From Clostridia bacterium (GTDB lineage: Bacteria > Bacillota > Clostridia > Peptostreptococcales > Acidaminobacteraceae): a stretch of 40,613 nt of DNA. This document shows positions 6,843-20,169 of the stretch, piece after piece. Below the pieces are notes generated by a model that saw nothing but the letters and a program-made list of their open reading frames with translations, did not search any database and was not told where the DNA came from. The position numbers and the translations under genes are program-made. The stretch lies in assembly GCA_016937975.1 (NCBI GenBank), contig JAFGVN010000151.1, positions 1 through 40,613 on the forward strand, written 5' to 3'. Within the stretch, counting starts at the first letter, position 1. The number at the start of each line of letters is the position of its first letter.

Positions 6843-8837
6843 TTAAAATAAGCCTGATAACCAGCCACTACCCATTAACTCAGCAAACACAAGTGAAACG
6901 ATTGTCATCAACTTGATTAAAATGTTAATAGACGGACCTGATGTATCCTTGAATGGGTCACCAACAGTGTCACCAACAACACTAGCAGCATGAGCCTCAG
7001 AGCCTTTACCACCGAAATGACCTTCTTCAATATATTTCTTAGCGTTGTCCCATGCACCACCTGAGTTAGACATGAAAATTGCCATTACAACACCTGATGC
7101 CAATGCACCAGCAAGCATACCACCTAAAGCTTCTGGACCAAAGATAAAGCCCATAGCAAGTGGAGACAATACAGCCATAACACCTGGTAAAATCATTTCC
7201 TTTAATGCAGCAGTAGTTGAGATATCAACACACTTCTCATATTCAGGAACAGCTTTACCTTCCATGATACCTGGAATTTCTCTAAATTGTCTTCTTACTT
7301 CATCAATCATAGCACCAGCTGCTTTACCAACGGATTCCATAGTTAATGCCGAGAACAAGAATGGTAACATACCACCAACAAATAAACCAACAACTACAAG
7401 TGGATTTAAGATATCAATACCAGTTAAACCAGCTGTTTCAGCAAATGCAACGAATAATGCAAGAGCAGTTAATGCTGCAGAACCAATAGCAAAACCTTTA
7501 CCTATAGCTGCAGTTGTATTACCAACAGCATCTAATTTGTCTGTGATACCTCTTACTTCTTTTGGCAATTCGCACATTTCAGCAATACCACCAGCATTAT
7601 CAGCAATTGGACCATAAGCGTCTACTGCAATAGTAATACCTGCAGTTGATAACATACCAACAGCTGCTAAAGCAATACCGTATAAATCTGCTAAACCATA
7701 AGCTACTAATGTTGCAGCACCAATTAAAAGAACTGGAGCAGCAGTTGAGAACATACCTACAGCTAAACCTGAAATGATTGTAGTTGCAGGACCTGTTTCT
7801 GATTGTTTAGCAATCCTTTTAACATATTTATACTCTTCTGATGTAAAAATTTCTGTTACTTGACCAATTAATAAACCGGCTGCTAAACCTGCCAATACAG
7901 CAAATCCAGCTTTAAAATCTTCAAACAAATAGTTTGAGAAGAAGAAAGCAACACCAATTAAAATTATACCAGAAACATAAGTACTCATTTTTAATGCTTT
8001 ATGCGGATCAGAATTGTCCTTACCTTTAACAAAGAAAGTTCCAATAATTGAAGCAATAATACCAAATGAAGCCAATACTAATGGATATACAATAAAATCT
8101 GCACCTAATGCAGCACCCAAAGTGATAGCAGCAATAATTGAGCCTACATATGATTCAAATAAGTCAGCGCCCATACCAGCAACGTCACCAACGTTATCAC
8201 CAACGTTATCTGCAATTGTTGCAGGGTTTCTTGGATCATCTTCTGGAATACCAGCTTCAACTTTACCAACTAAGTCAGCACCAACGTCAGCAGCCTTTGT
8301 ATAGATACCACCACCAACTCTCGCAAATAAAGCAATCGACGATGCACCTAAACCAAATCCTGTTAATATTGTATAATCTTCAAAAACAAAATATAAAACA
8401 CCAATTCCGATAACACCTAAACCAACAACGCACATACCCATTACAGCGCCGCCAGAAAATGCTACAGATAATGCTTTATTCATACCGCTTTCCTTAGCAG
8501 CATTAGCAGTTCTTACGTTAGCTTGGGTTGCTACCTTCATACCGAAGAAACCAGCTAAAGTAGAGAATAAAGCTCCTAATACAAAAGCAATCATCGTTTT
8601 AACATTTAAGCCAATAGCTATAACAGTTGCTAAAACAACTACAAAAATAACGAGTGCCTTGTACTCTCTCATTAAAAAAGCCATTGCACCTTTTTGAATG
8701 TAAGAAGAAATTTCTTGCATTCTCTTGTTTCCAACATCTACCGTATTAATTTTAGAAATAACTAAATACAGCGCAAAAATTAAAGCCAGTACCCCTACAC
8801 CAGCTGCAATTATTGGAAATAAATCTAATTCAAACAT
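6843..8837 (-). CDS. hppA: Membrane-bound ion-pumping pyrophosphatase, K+-dependent type
   Basis: 664 residues with about 16 membrane segments. Substrate-binding motifs are present: [21 protein letters not shown] (184-204), [19 protein letters not shown] (210-228) and [17 protein letters not shown] near the C terminus. The segment [10 protein letters not shown] (439-448) has Ala443 and Gly446 at the sites that are Lys and Thr in K+-independent enzymes, so this is the K+-dependent type. That subfamily includes Na+ pumps, H+ pumps and dual pumps; the ion cannot be settled here. It recovers energy from the PPi of biosynthesis as an ion gradient, useful to an anaerobe with small ATP yield. SD is AGGGGG. 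secG lies 36 bases upstream and is probably co-transcribed. Confidence 0.96.
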   Translation of the reverse strand: MFELDLFPIIAAGVGVLALIFALYLVISKINTVDVGNKRMQEISSYIQKGAMAFLMREYKALVIFVVVLATVIAIGLNVKTMIAFVLGALFSTLAGFFGMKVATQANVRTANAAKESGMNKALSVAFSGGAVMGMCVVGLGVIGIGVLYFVFEDYTILTGFGLGASSIALFARVGGGIYTKAADVGADLVGKVEAGIPEDDPRNPATIADNVGDNVGDVAGMGADLFESYVGSIIAAITLGAALGADFIVYPLVLASFGIIASIIGTFFVKGKDNSDPHKALKMSTYVSGIILIGVAFFFSNYLFEDFKAGFAVLAGLAAGLLIGQVTEIFTSEEYKYVKRIAKQSETGPATTIISGLAVGMFSTAAPVLLIGAATLVAYGLADLYGIALAAVGMLSTAGITIAVDAYGPIADNAGGIAEMCELPKEVRGITDKLDAVGNTTAAIGKGFAIGSAALTALALFVAFAETAGLTGIDILNPLVVVGLFVGGMLPFLFSALTMESVGKAAGAMIDEVRRQFREIPGIMEGKAVPEYEKCVDISTTAALKEMILPGVMAVLSPLAMGFIFGPEALGGMLAGALASGVVMAIFMSNSGGAWDNAKKYIEEGHFGGKGSEAHAASVVGDTVGDPFKDTSGPSINILIKLMTIVSLVFAELMGSGWLSGLF

Positions 8838-8873
8838 CGACTGTCCCCCTAATTACTAAACTAAAGCTTAAAT

Positions 8874-9107
8874 TTACTTAACGACAAAAACTAAAACAGA
8901 GCAAATTAAAAATGCAATAGCAGCAATTTTAGTTACTTTATCTAAAAGTTTATCCAAACCCTTAGCTTCGTTCTTTCCAAAAATTTGTTCTGCACCACCA
9001 CCGATTGATCCTGATAAACCAGCTGATTTGCCTGATTGCATCAAAATACTAAAAATCAGTGTTAAACTTGAAAGTGCAAAGATGACTTTGATCAACGTTA
9101 ATAACAT
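8874..9107 (-). CDS. secG: Preprotein translocase subunit SecG
   Basis: 77 residues with two membrane helices (4-24 and 54-75) joined by the conserved loop SGKSAGLSGSIGGGAEQIFG. SecG joins SecY and SecE in the protein-export channel. The SD GGGAGG lies seven bases before the ATG. In B. subtilis secG is likewise found between eno and rnr. The upstream leader contains a promoter and a possible terminator hairpin. Confidence 0.95.
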   Translation of the reverse strand: MLLTLIKVIFALSSLTLIFSILMQSGKSAGLSGSIGGGAEQIFGKNEAKGLDKLLDKVTKIAAIAFLICSVLVFVVK

Positions 9108-9158
9108 TGCAGTTCCTCCCTATACTAAATTTCTCTCTTTACGACTGCTCATAGAAAA

Positions 9159-9183
9159 CAAAAAATGGCACTACAAAGTAGCC
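9159..9183 (-). terminator. Possible attenuator hairpin in the secG leader
   Basis: On the minus strand GGCTACTTTGTAGTGCC folds into a short stem with a two-base bulge, followed by ATTTTTTG. It lies between the secG promoter and the secG start. The first arm, GGCTACTTT, is also the inverse of AAAGTAGCC in the promoter spacer at 9229-9237. It may be a leader terminator, or a fold without function. Confidence 0.4.
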
Positions 9184-9216
9184 TCCAAAGTTTCCTCCGT
9201 CGTATTTAACAACAAC

Positions 9217-9245
9217 ATTTTATCACAAGGCTACTTTAAAAGCAA
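9217..9245 (-). promoter_or_regulatory. Promoter for secG-hppA
   Basis: On the minus strand TTGCTT (9245-9240), 17 bases, then TAAAAT (9222-9217). Transcription would start near 9210, about 100 bases before the secG ATG. The remaining stretch between 9250 and 9380 shows nothing I can name. Confidence 0.55.
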
Positions 9246-9381
9246 TAAAAAAGATAGTTCACTCGATTCCCTTGTAAACATCTTCCAAAACCTTGTCAAT
9301 TTCACTACATTTATTTCAGTTTAGTAATTGAGTTAAAATCATAGAATAGGACAGTGTTTGATTAGCATATTCAGTTAAAGA

Positions 9382-9406
9382 CCAGCTAGCTCATCGAGCT
9401 AGCTGG
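9382..9406 (-). terminator. Terminator of the glycolytic operon
   Basis: Perfect 10-bp stem CCAGCTAGCT / AGCTAGCTGG with a five-base loop. The minus-strand run after it is TCTTTAA, a modest T tract. It follows eno and the 27-bp repeat array. Confidence 0.65.
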
Positions 9407-9439
9407 CAATTTATATCTTTATTCATTACTTAATCTATA

Positions 9440-10861
<1,422 letters not shown>

Positions 10862-10878
10862 TTAACCTCCATTTTTTA

Positions 10879-12390
10879 TTATTTTAAAAGTGATTTACCA
10901 GTCATTTCAGAAGGAATTTCTAATCCCATCATTTCAAGAAGTGTAGGTGCTAAATCACATAATCTACCATCATCCTTTAATTCCTTATTTTCACCAATCA
11001 TGATTAGCGGTACATCAAAGGTTGTGTGAGCAGTCTGTGGATTACCAGTTTCCTCATTCACCATTTCTTCAGCATTTCCATGATCAGCTGTAATTAACAC
11101 TTTTCCTTCTTTAGAAAGAATTTTATTAACAACTCTACCTAAGCATTCATCTACAGTTTCAACAGCCTTAATTGCCGCTTCAAGAACGCCTGTATGTCCA
11201 ACCATATCTGGATTAGCAAAGTTCAAAATGATTACATCATGAAGATCCTTGTCAATCTCAGCTTCCAGTGCAGCAGTTACTTCATAAGCTGACATTTCTG
11301 GTTTTAAATCATAAGTTGCTACACTTGGTGAATTAATTAAAACTCTAGATTCACCTTTTTCAGGTTCTTCGACACCGCCGTTAAAGAAGAAAGTGACATG
11401 TGCGTACTTTTCAGTTTCAGCAATTCTAAGTTGTGTTTTACCTTGATTTGATAAGTACTCACCTAAAGTATTGTTAAGTGTCTCAGGTTTGAATGCTACA
11501 GATACATGCTCAATGGTTTTATCGTATTCTGTCATGCAAACATAAGTAACATCTTTCTTTTCTCTAGGGAAACCATCAAAATCAACATCCACAAACGCTC
11601 TAGTAATTTCTCTAGCTCTATCAGGTCTAAAGTTGAAGAATACAATAGCATCACGATCTTTCACAACAGCTTCAGTGTTAATCATTGTTGGTAAAACAAA
11701 TTCATCATTTACACCTTCAGCATAAGATGCTTGAATAGCTTCCATCGCTGAGTTTGCTTTATTGCCATCTGCATGAATCAAGTTGTTATATGCTTTCTCA
11801 ACTCTTTCCCATCTCTTATCACGGTCCATTGCATAATAACGACCCGTAATTGAAGCTATTTCACCAATAGATTCTTCGTTCATGTATGCTTCCATCTCTT
11901 CAATGAAAGTCACTGCACTTTGTGGTGGTGTATCTCTACCATCTAAAAATGCATGTAAATATACTTTTTCAAGGTTCTCTTTTTTTGCTAATTGTAGTAA
12001 ACCCTTAATGTGTTCTGTATGACTATGTACACCACCTGGCGAGAAAAGTCCCATTAAGTGTAAAGCAGAGCCATTTTCTTTTACAGTTTGTACTGCAAGC
12101 TGCAAGGCTTCATTTTCAAAGAAATCACCATCTTCAATAGATTTTGTGATACGTGTTAAAGCTTGATATACCACACGACCTGCGCCGATGTTTAAGTGAC
12201 CTACCTCTGAGTTACCCATTTGCCCATTTGGTAAGCCTACAGCTAAACCACTTGTATGCAAACGTGTATTTGGATATTGTTTTAAATAGTTATCCATGTT
12301 TGGTGTATTTGCTAAATGAATTGCATTGAATTCATAAGCTTTATTGTAACCCCAACCATCAAGAATAACTAAAGCGATTGGTTTTTTCAT
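10879..12390 (-). CDS. gpmI: 2,3-bisphosphoglycerate-independent phosphoglycerate mutase
   Basis: 503 residues, normal for the cofactor-independent enzyme of the alkaline phosphatase superfamily. It begins KKPIALVILDGWG (metal-binding Asp11) and has the nucleophile Ser61 in GQMGNSEVGHLNIGAGR. ITADHGNAEEM and AHTTFDVPLIM near the C terminus supply metal ligands. It interconverts 3- and 2-phosphoglycerate and normally needs Mn2+. SD AAGGAG precedes the ATG, ten bases after tpiA, in the usual Firmicute order. Confidence 0.98.
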   Translation of the reverse strand: MKKPIALVILDGWGYNKAYEFNAIHLANTPNMDNYLKQYPNTRLHTSGLAVGLPNGQMGNSEVGHLNIGAGRVVYQALTRITKSIEDGDFFENEALQLAVQTVKENGSALHLMGLFSPGGVHSHTEHIKGLLQLAKKENLEKVYLHAFLDGRDTPPQSAVTFIEEMEAYMNEESIGEIASITGRYYAMDRDKRWERVEKAYNNLIHADGNKANSAMEAIQASYAEGVNDEFVLPTMINTEAVVKDRDAIVFFNFRPDRAREITRAFVDVDFDGFPREKKDVTYVCMTEYDKTIEHVSVAFKPETLNNTLGEYLSNQGKTQLRIAETEKYAHVTFFFNGGVEEPEKGESRVLINSPSVATYDLKPEMSAYEVTAALEAEIDKDLHDVIILNFANPDMVGHTGVLEAAIKAVETVDECLGRVVNKILSKEGKVLITADHGNAEEMVNEETGNPQTAHTTFDVPLIMIGENKELKDDGRLCDLAPTLLEMMGLEIPSEMTGKSLLK

Positions 12391-12400
12391 TTTATACTCC

Positions 12401-13147
12401 TTAAAAGTTTACGAGTTCTACGAAACTTCCCGGCTTCAAGCTAGCACCGCCAACTAAAGCACCATCGATATCTGATTGGTTCATAATCTCTTCAACATTT
12501 TCAGGCTTAACTGATCCACCATATTGAATTTGTACTTCTTCTGATACAGAAGCATCATATAATTCTTCAATTAAAGTACGAATAAACGCAATTGCATCAT
12601 TTGCTTGCTCACTTGAAGCTGTTACGCCAGTACCGATTGCCCAAATTGGTTCATAAGCAATCACTACTTTAGCCACATCTTCAGCTGGAATATTCGCAAA
12701 CCCTTTTACGATTTGTCCTTTTACAACAGATTCCATGTTGCCAGCTTCTCTTTCCTCAAGGGTTTCACCACAACACATAATTGGACGAATACCTGTTTCA
12801 ATTGCTTTTAAAACTTTCTTGTTTACTGTTTCATCCGTTTCATTAAAGTATTGTCTTCTTTCTGAGTGACCGATGATCACGTAATCAACGTCAATTTCTT
12901 TTAACATAGCTGGTGCAATTTCACCTGTAAATGCGCCTGATTCTTCGTAGTGCATATTTTGAGCACCAACTTTGATGTTTGTACCTGCGCAAGCAGCTTT
13001 CATATCTTTTAACATTGTTGCAGGAGCACATAAGACAACTTCCACATCTGTATCTTTTACATCAGCTTTAATGGCTTCAATAAATTCAACTGCTTCCTTA
13101 ATTGATTTGTGCATTTTCCAGTTACCTGCAATGATAGGTTTTCTCAT
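12401..13147 (-). CDS. tpiA: Triose-phosphate isomerase
   Basis: 248 residues. Catalytic Lys11 is in AGNWKMHK, His94 in IIGHSERRQYF and Glu166 in AYEPIWAIGTG, with the phosphate-binding QYGGSVKPEN further on. It interconverts dihydroxyacetone phosphate and glyceraldehyde 3-phosphate. AGGAGG lies five bases before the ATG; nine bases separate it from pgk. Confidence 0.98.
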   Translation of the reverse strand: MRKPIIAGNWKMHKSIKEAVEFIEAIKADVKDTDVEVVLCAPATMLKDMKAACAGTNIKVGAQNMHYEESGAFTGEIAPAMLKEIDVDYVIIGHSERRQYFNETDETVNKKVLKAIETGIRPIMCCGETLEEREAGNMESVVKGQIVKGFANIPAEDVAKVVIAYEPIWAIGTGVTASSEQANDAIAFIRTLIEELYDASVSEEVQIQYGGSVKPENVEEIMNQSDIDGALVGGASLKPGSFVELVNF

Positions 13148-13156
13148 TTCTGCCTC

Positions 13157-14344
13157 CTATTTGTTGTCAATTGATTCGATTCCTGGTAATACTTTGCCTT
13201 CTAAATATTCTAAAGAAGCACCACCACCAGTTGAAATATGAGTAAATTTCTCAGCAAAGCCTAATTGGATTGCTGCAGCAGCAGAATCTCCACCACCGAT
13301 AATTGTTATAGCATTTTCTAGGTTGGCAATGGATTCACAAACACCAATTGTACCACCTGCAAAGTTTGACATTTCAAATACGCCCATTGGTCCATTCCAA
13401 ACAACTGTTTTAGCACCTTCTAATTTAGAAGCAAACAATTCAATTGTTCCTTTTCCAATATCAAGACCCATTTGATCTGCTGGAATAGCATCTACTGAAA
13501 CTGATTCAAACGGTGCATCATTCGAAAACTCTCTTGATACTAATGCATCCATTGGTAAAACCAATTCAACACCTTTTGCTTCCGCTTTTTCCATTAATTC
13601 TTTCGCTAATTCTACTTTATCAGCTTCAAGTAACGATGTACCAATTTCTTTGCCTTGAGCTTTCAAGAACGTAAACATCATACCACCACCGATTAAAATA
13701 CGATCAGCTTTTTCGATTAAGTTGTTAATAACACCAATTTTATCAGATACTTTAGCACCACCTAAAATCGCTACTAAAGGTCTTTCAGGCGCATCTACAA
13801 CACCACCGATGAAATCAATTTCCTTTTGCATTAAAAAGCCAGCAACAGCACCTAATTCCGATGCAATACCACTGTTTGATGCATGTGCTCTATGTGCCGT
13901 ACCAAAAGCATCATTTACAAATACATCACCTAGTGAAGCCCAATATTTTCCTAATTCAGGATCATTCTTAGTTTCACCTTTTTCGAATCTTGTATTTTCA
14001 AATAACATAATTTCTGAATCATTTAATTCAGCAACAGCGGCTTCAAGAACTTCGCCTCTTGTTTCAGCTACAAATTTAACAGGTTGTCCAAGTAATTCAG
14101 ATAAACGTTCAGCTACTGGCTTTAATGATTTAGTTAATTTGTCTTCATCCGTCTTTACTTTACCTAAATGCGAGAATGCAATTACACGACCACCTTGCTC
14201 TAAAATATACTTTAGAGTTGGTAATGCTTGTACAATTCTGTTATCATCAGTAATTTGTCCATTTTTCATTGGAACGTTGAAATCTACTCTTACTAATACT
14301 TTTTTGCCTTTTAATTCTATGTCTCTAACATTTTTCTTTGCCAT
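13157..14344 (-). CDS. pgk: Phosphoglycerate kinase
   Basis: 395 residues, the standard bacterial length. It has the N-terminal substrate motif [14 protein letters not shown], the nucleotide-domain segment [14 protein letters not shown], and WNGPMGVFE with GGGDSAAA near the C terminus. It makes ATP from 1,3-bisphosphoglycerate. SD AGGAGG precedes the ATG. The gap to gapA (about 240 bases) is the longest in the operon and contains several hairpins, so pgk may also be separately initiated or processed there. Confidence 0.98.
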   Translation of the reverse strand: MAKKNVRDIELKGKKVLVRVDFNVPMKNGQITDDNRIVQALPTLKYILEQGGRVIAFSHLGKVKTDEDKLTKSLKPVAERLSELLGQPVKFVAETRGEVLEAAVAELNDSEIMLFENTRFEKGETKNDPELGKYWASLGDVFVNDAFGTAHRAHASNSGIASELGAVAGFLMQKEIDFIGGVVDAPERPLVAILGGAKVSDKIGVINNLIEKADRILIGGGMMFTFLKAQGKEIGTSLLEADKVELAKELMEKAEAKGVELVLPMDALVSREFSNDAPFESVSVDAIPADQMGLDIGKGTIELFASKLEGAKTVVWNGPMGVFEMSNFAGGTIGVCESIANLENAITIIGGGDSAAAAIQLGFAEKFTHISTGGGASLEYLEGKVLPGIESIDNK

Positions 14345-14470
14345 CTAAAAAGATCCTCCTATCATGTTAAATGCTATGATTATCAAAAGTTAATAATTAA
14401 GTCTGTATGCGAAAGTAATTACAATTGGGGGAAAGTAATGACAGCTCTACATCACTTAATTATTAAGTTC

Positions 14471-14489
14471 TGATCATCAAAGATGATCA
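14471..14489. other. Hairpin in the gapA-pgk gap
   Basis: TGATCATC / GATGATCA, a perfect 8-bp stem with an AAA loop. There is no T tract, so it is more likely an mRNA processing or stability element, or an operator, than a terminator. Confidence 0.5.
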
Positions 14490-14552
14490 CCAAAATTTAA
14501 TTTGGAGATGAGTCGATAATTTGGGGAATAAATTATAAACATCAGAACAAAC

Positions 14553-14577
14553 GTCATAGCGGCAAGGCCGCTATGAC
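14553..14577 (-). terminator. Strong hairpin just after gapA
   Basis: Perfect 11-bp GC-rich stem GTCATAGCGGC / GCCGCTATGAC with a three-base loop, 12 bases after the gapA stop. The following minus-strand bases are GTTTGTTCTG, only a weak T tract. It may partly end transcription or protect a processed cggR-gapA 3' end, so that gapA is made in excess over pgk and the rest. Confidence 0.55.
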
Positions 14578-14588
14578 ACTTATTATTA

Positions 14589-16665
<2,077 letters not shown>

Positions 16666-16678
16666 ATCCACTCCTCGC

Positions 16679-16695
16679 GGGACGCTTTTAGTCCC
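16679..16695 (-). promoter_or_regulatory. Candidate CggR operator
   Basis: GGGACGCTTTTAGTCCC is a palindrome (GGGAC-N7-GTCCC) between the cggR promoter and the cggR ATG. On the minus strand it reads GGGAC-N6-CGTCCC, close to the half-site GGGAC-N6-TGTC of the B. subtilis CggR operator as I recall it. It starts a few bases before the SD, so in the mRNA it could also affect translation. Confidence 0.65.
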
Positions 16696-16748
16696 CGGAT
16701 TCTTTTTTTGACCCATGTATGCCAAAAAAAAACCTCTTTCCGACTATT

Positions 16749-16776
16749 ATTGTATCATAATTTCAAAATCATGCAA
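16749..16776 (-). promoter_or_regulatory. Sigma-A promoter of the cggR-gapA operon
   Basis: On the minus strand TTGCAT (16776-16771), 16 bases, then TACAAT (16754-16749). Transcription would start near 16742, about 77 bases before the cggR ATG, leaving the operator inside the leader as in B. subtilis. Confidence 0.65.
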
Positions 16777-16807
16777 TACAATATCATAAAAAAATCGGTT
16801 TTGGAGG

Positions 16808-18202
16808 TTAAAATTCTTTACGTTTTGAAGTAGAAGGAATATTGAGTTCTGTTCTGTATTTTGCCACTGTTCTTCTTGATATCTTGACACCTATTTTGTC
16901 AAAGGCTATCGATATCGCTTGATCGCTTAAAGGCTTATCTTTAGGTTCTTTTTCAATCATTTCCTTCAATACGATTTTTATACTTTCAGCAGATATACCA
17001 TCACCACGATTCGTTGAAACACCACTTTGGAAAAAGTATTTTAGTTCATACAATCCACTTGGCGCTTGAAGGTACTTGCCATTGGTTGCTCGACTTACAG
17101 TAGATTCATGAACACCAATGTGATTCGCTATGTCTTTTAAAGTCAATGTTTTTAAATGAATAGGTCCTTTCTCAAAAAAATCAAGTTGAAACTCTAGAAT
17201 CGCTTCGACTACTCTGTAAATGGTATTTCTTCTTTGCTCGATACTTTTAATGATTCGTAGTGCAGAATGAAGTTTTTTAGAAATATAATCTGAGGCTTGC
17301 TCATTCACAGAAGCTTCATTTAACATCTTTTTATAAAAATCACTGATATATAATTTCGGAGCTGTATTCTCATTGACGAGAATTGTATATTCATCATTAT
17401 CTTTTCTAAGGGTGACGTCAGGTTTAATATAGGTGATATCTTGTAGAGAAGCATAAGCTCTTCCTGGCTTTGGCTCTAACTGACGAATCATTTCAATTGC
17501 ATTTTTCACTTCATCAATGGTCATATCCATGGTTTTTGCAATTTTATCCAACTTATTATTTGCAATGTCTTCTAAATGATCAATAATAATATAGATTAGT
17601 TTTCTATCTTCTATTTTGTTGTAAACAACTTGAATCAGAAGACATTCAACTAAATCTCTTGCACCCACACCAATGGGATCAAAGGTTTGTATGGTTAAAA
17701 TGATATCTTCAAGTATGTCATAATCTATACCGTAGTGATTCACTACATAATCTGCATCAATTTTCAAGTAGCCACTTGGATTAATGGAATGAATCAAATA
17801 GGTTGCAATTGGCATAAAAGCTTCGTCAATTAAAGTATATTGTAACTGTGCCAGAAGATGTTCATGCAATGTTTCTTCAGAAGCTAAGAAATTATCATAA
17901 TTAATACTCTCGCCAACCTCTTGATATTTTCTTGTTTTGGATTTGATTTGAATGTCATCCGAAACCTGTTTCCAATCAATTTTTTTATATTTCTCTTCAT
18001 AATCGTTTTTAACAGATTCATTAGGAGCAGCATCAAAATTATCATCACTTTTTTCAAGGATTGGATTAGTCATTAATTCTTCGTTAATAAATTCATTCAA
18101 TTCAAGAGCAGTGTATTGTAAAATTTCGATGGATTGCTTCAACTCAGGTGTCATGACAAGTTTTTGCTGTTGTTGAAGATTTAAATTATAACCCAGTTTC
18201 AT
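16808..18202 (-). CDS. rpoN: RNA polymerase sigma-54 factor
   Basis: 464 residues from the ATG at 18202, which has AAGGAGG six bases upstream. Region I is glutamine-rich (LNLQQQQKLVMTPELKQSIEIL), region II is acidic (about 55-80), the core-binding domain follows, then a helix-turn-helix (LKDIANHIGVHESTVSRAT) and the RpoN box SRRTVAKYRTELNIP near the C terminus. Sigma-54 needs an AAA+ activator; none is encoded in this window, and I found no convincing -24/-12 promoter here. It has its own strong sigma-A promoter and is divergent from the histidine kinase gene. Confidence 0.97.
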   Translation of the reverse strand: MKLGYNLNLQQQQKLVMTPELKQSIEILQYTALELNEFINEELMTNPILEKSDDNFDAAPNESVKNDYEEKYKKIDWKQVSDDIQIKSKTRKYQEVGESINYDNFLASEETLHEHLLAQLQYTLIDEAFMPIATYLIHSINPSGYLKIDADYVVNHYGIDYDILEDIILTIQTFDPIGVGARDLVECLLIQVVYNKIEDRKLIYIIIDHLEDIANNKLDKIAKTMDMTIDEVKNAIEMIRQLEPKPGRAYASLQDITYIKPDVTLRKDNDEYTILVNENTAPKLYISDFYKKMLNEASVNEQASDYISKKLHSALRIIKSIEQRRNTIYRVVEAILEFQLDFFEKGPIHLKTLTLKDIANHIGVHESTVSRATNGKYLQAPSGLYELKYFFQSGVSTNRGDGISAESIKIVLKEMIEKEPKDKPLSDQAISIAFDKIGVKISRRTVAKYRTELNIPSTSKRKEF

Positions 18203-18222
18203 GCTGACCTCCTTTCTCATAC

Positions 18223-18251
18223 ATTATAACAAGTTTAGAACCTATTCACAA
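18223..18251 (-). promoter_or_regulatory. Sigma-A promoter of rpoN
   Basis: On the minus strand TTGTGA (18251-18246), 17 bases, TATAAT (18228-18223), 21 bases before the rpoN ATG. Confidence 0.75.
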
Positions 18252-18328
18252 CATGGCAAATCTCTTATGGATAATATTTGAATAACAATTTTTAAGACTG
18301 GGTATCAAAGAAACGAGGTGAAAATAAT

Positions 18329-20167
18329 ATGATCTTACTTTTATCAATACTGTTTAATTTACTTATGTTTTCATATGACAACGAAGAACCTGATACAATC
18401 TTGATTATTAATTCATATAATGAAAGTTACAATTGGACAAATGACTCAATGAATGGGATTTTAGACCATCTTGATGATAGCAATCATCTTTACATTGAGT
18501 ATATGGATGGAAAAAATTATAATTCAAATGAAGATCTTCAAGCCTTTCATAATTATCTAGTATACAAATACAAAAATACACCTATAGATATGATTATAAC
18601 GACTGATGATATTGCTTTCCAATATGCCCTGGAAAACCAAAAGACATTATTCAAAGGTGCTCCAATCTTTTTTATTGGAATCAATTCACTTACAAACTAT
18701 GACATCTCAGCGTTCGAGAAAGTATACGGTGTGGAAGAAAAAGTTTCATTCGCTGACACAGTAGAAGCTATAAAACATTTGCAACCCAATGTAGAAAAAA
18801 TTCATTTTATTGTTGATAATACACTTTCCGGACAATTAACCATAAACGAAGTAAAAAGTCAAATGGATAGCTCCGTAGAAATTGAATTTTATAACAAATA
18901 TAGTCTAGATGAAATTCTAAATAAAGTACAAAAGTTATCTAATCCAAGGGAAGTGATTCTATTGGCATATTTTATCGTAGATCAGGATGGAACTTTTCTA
19001 GATACAGATATTATGACAAAAAAAATTACTGAAATTTCACCACTCCCAGTATACGGTTTATATCACTTTAGTTTTAATTATGGGATTATAGGCGGAAAAC
19101 TGATTTCAGGCTATGAACAGGGTGTTAAAATAACTGAAATCATTCAAAATTACAAAAGTGGTCACTATAACAATTTTTATTATGAATCAAAAGAAGCTAA
19201 TCAGTTTTATTTTGACTATAATATTCTAAAAAAATACAATTTGGATGTAAACAAACTTCCTAAAAATATTATATTGGTTAATGAAGAGAAGACTTTCTAC
19301 GAAGCCAATAAAATTGAAATCTTAGGATCTTCTTTTGTTGTATTATTACTTATCACATATATAATCACCCTTAGAGAACAAGTCAGTCGTCAAACAAAAA
19401 AACAAGGCCTCTTAATGCGCCAACTCGCAACAACGGATAAAATGGCTTCATTAGGAGAAATGATGTCAAGAATCTCCCATGAACTCAATACACCTCTTGG
19501 CAATATCACCACAACAACAAGTTATCTTGAAAAAACCTTAAAGGATTTCAATACTAGCATGAACGAACACACGTTAACAAAATCTCAAATCAAAAAAAAT
19601 TTAGCTAATATGAATAATGCCTCAGAAATCATCAGCGAAAGTATTGCATCTGCTGTTGAATTGATGAATGCATTTAGGATTTTTTCAGAACATACAAATG
19701 ATAAAAGTCTGACAAAATTTGACTTAACAGATTATCTCAAAAACTTAGTAAAAACCTATCATCCACTATTAGCAATGGATCATCACATGTGTCATCTTGA
19801 GCTTGAAGAGCCTTTAATCATAAATGGATATACACGGAATTATTATAAAATATTTGATCAACTCATTCGCAACACCTTACAACACGGATTCAAAAATTTA
19901 AAAAATAAAACGATAAAAATTGCGATTAAAACTGAAAAACAAGTTCTAATCATTGAATACACAGATAATGGCCATGGGATATCTGAAGATGACTTGCCAC
20001 ATCTTTTTAAGCCACTGTATAAGTTCTCCAGTTCAAAAGCACCAACCTTCGGACTCAGTGCATTAAAGAATTTAATATCTGAAATGAGCGGAAACATCGC
20101 CTGTCAATCGACCTTAAATGTCGGTACAACTTTTTTTATTAATATACCTCTAAAAAAAGAAAATTGA
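18329..20167 (+). CDS. Membrane sensor histidine kinase with ABC-substrate-binding-like domain
   Basis: 612 residues. A short hydrophobic N terminus (1-15) is followed by an extracytoplasmic domain (about 22-320; DTILIINSYNESYNWT) of the type found in ABC_sub_bind (periplasmic-binding-like) sensors, and a membrane helix at about 331-348. The kinase part starts near 365 with phospho-acceptor His384 in SHELNTPLG; the N box is IRNTLQHGFKN and the G box DNGHGISEDDL with FGLSALKNLI. The H-box region, with ATTDKMASLGEM before it, is the form common in kinases lacking a HAMP domain. No response regulator gene is adjacent, so it is an orphan. GAGGTG precedes the ATG. The ligand is unknown; adjacency to rpoN is suggestive only. 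Confidence 0.9.
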   Translation: MILLLSILFNLLMFSYDNEEPDTILIINSYNESYNWTNDSMNGILDHLDDSNHLYIEYMDGKNYNSNEDLQAFHNYLVYKYKNTPIDMIITTDDIAFQYALENQKTLFKGAPIFFIGINSLTNYDISAFEKVYGVEEKVSFADTVEAIKHLQPNVEKIHFIVDNTLSGQLTINEVKSQMDSSVEIEFYNKYSLDEILNKVQKLSNPREVILLAYFIVDQDGTFLDTDIMTKKITEISPLPVYGLYHFSFNYGIIGGKLISGYEQGVKITEIIQNYKSGHYNNFYYESKEANQFYFDYNILKKYNLDVNKLPKNIILVNEEKTFYEANKIEILGSSFVVLLLITYIITLREQVSRQTKKQGLLMRQLATTDKMASLGEMMSRISHELNTPLGNITTTTSYLEKTLKDFNTSMNEHTLTKSQIKKNLANMNNASEIISESIASAVELMNAFRIFSEHTNDKSLTKFDLTDYLKNLVKTYHPLLAMDHHMCHLELEEPLIINGYTRNYYKIFDQLIRNTLQHGFKNLKNKTIKIAIKTEKQVLIIEYTDNGHGISEDDLPHLFKPLYKFSSSKAPTFGLSALKNLISEMSGNIACQSTLNVGTTFFINIPLKKEN

Positions 20168-20169
20168 AC

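Noticed and set aside
7045-8413. Plus-strand frames opposite hppA (up to 190 codons)
   Set aside because: They are antisense shadows of hppA with biased composition from its Ala/Gly-rich codons and no SD.
9173-9218. A 15-codon leader peptide (MLLLNTTEETLEATL) before secG
   Set aside because: Its ATG overlaps the -10 element, upstream of the expected transcription start, and it has no ribosome binding site.
16666-16725. A longer CggR beginning at 16725
   Set aside because: No SD, and it would translate the operator; the ATG at 16665 has AGGAG at proper distance.
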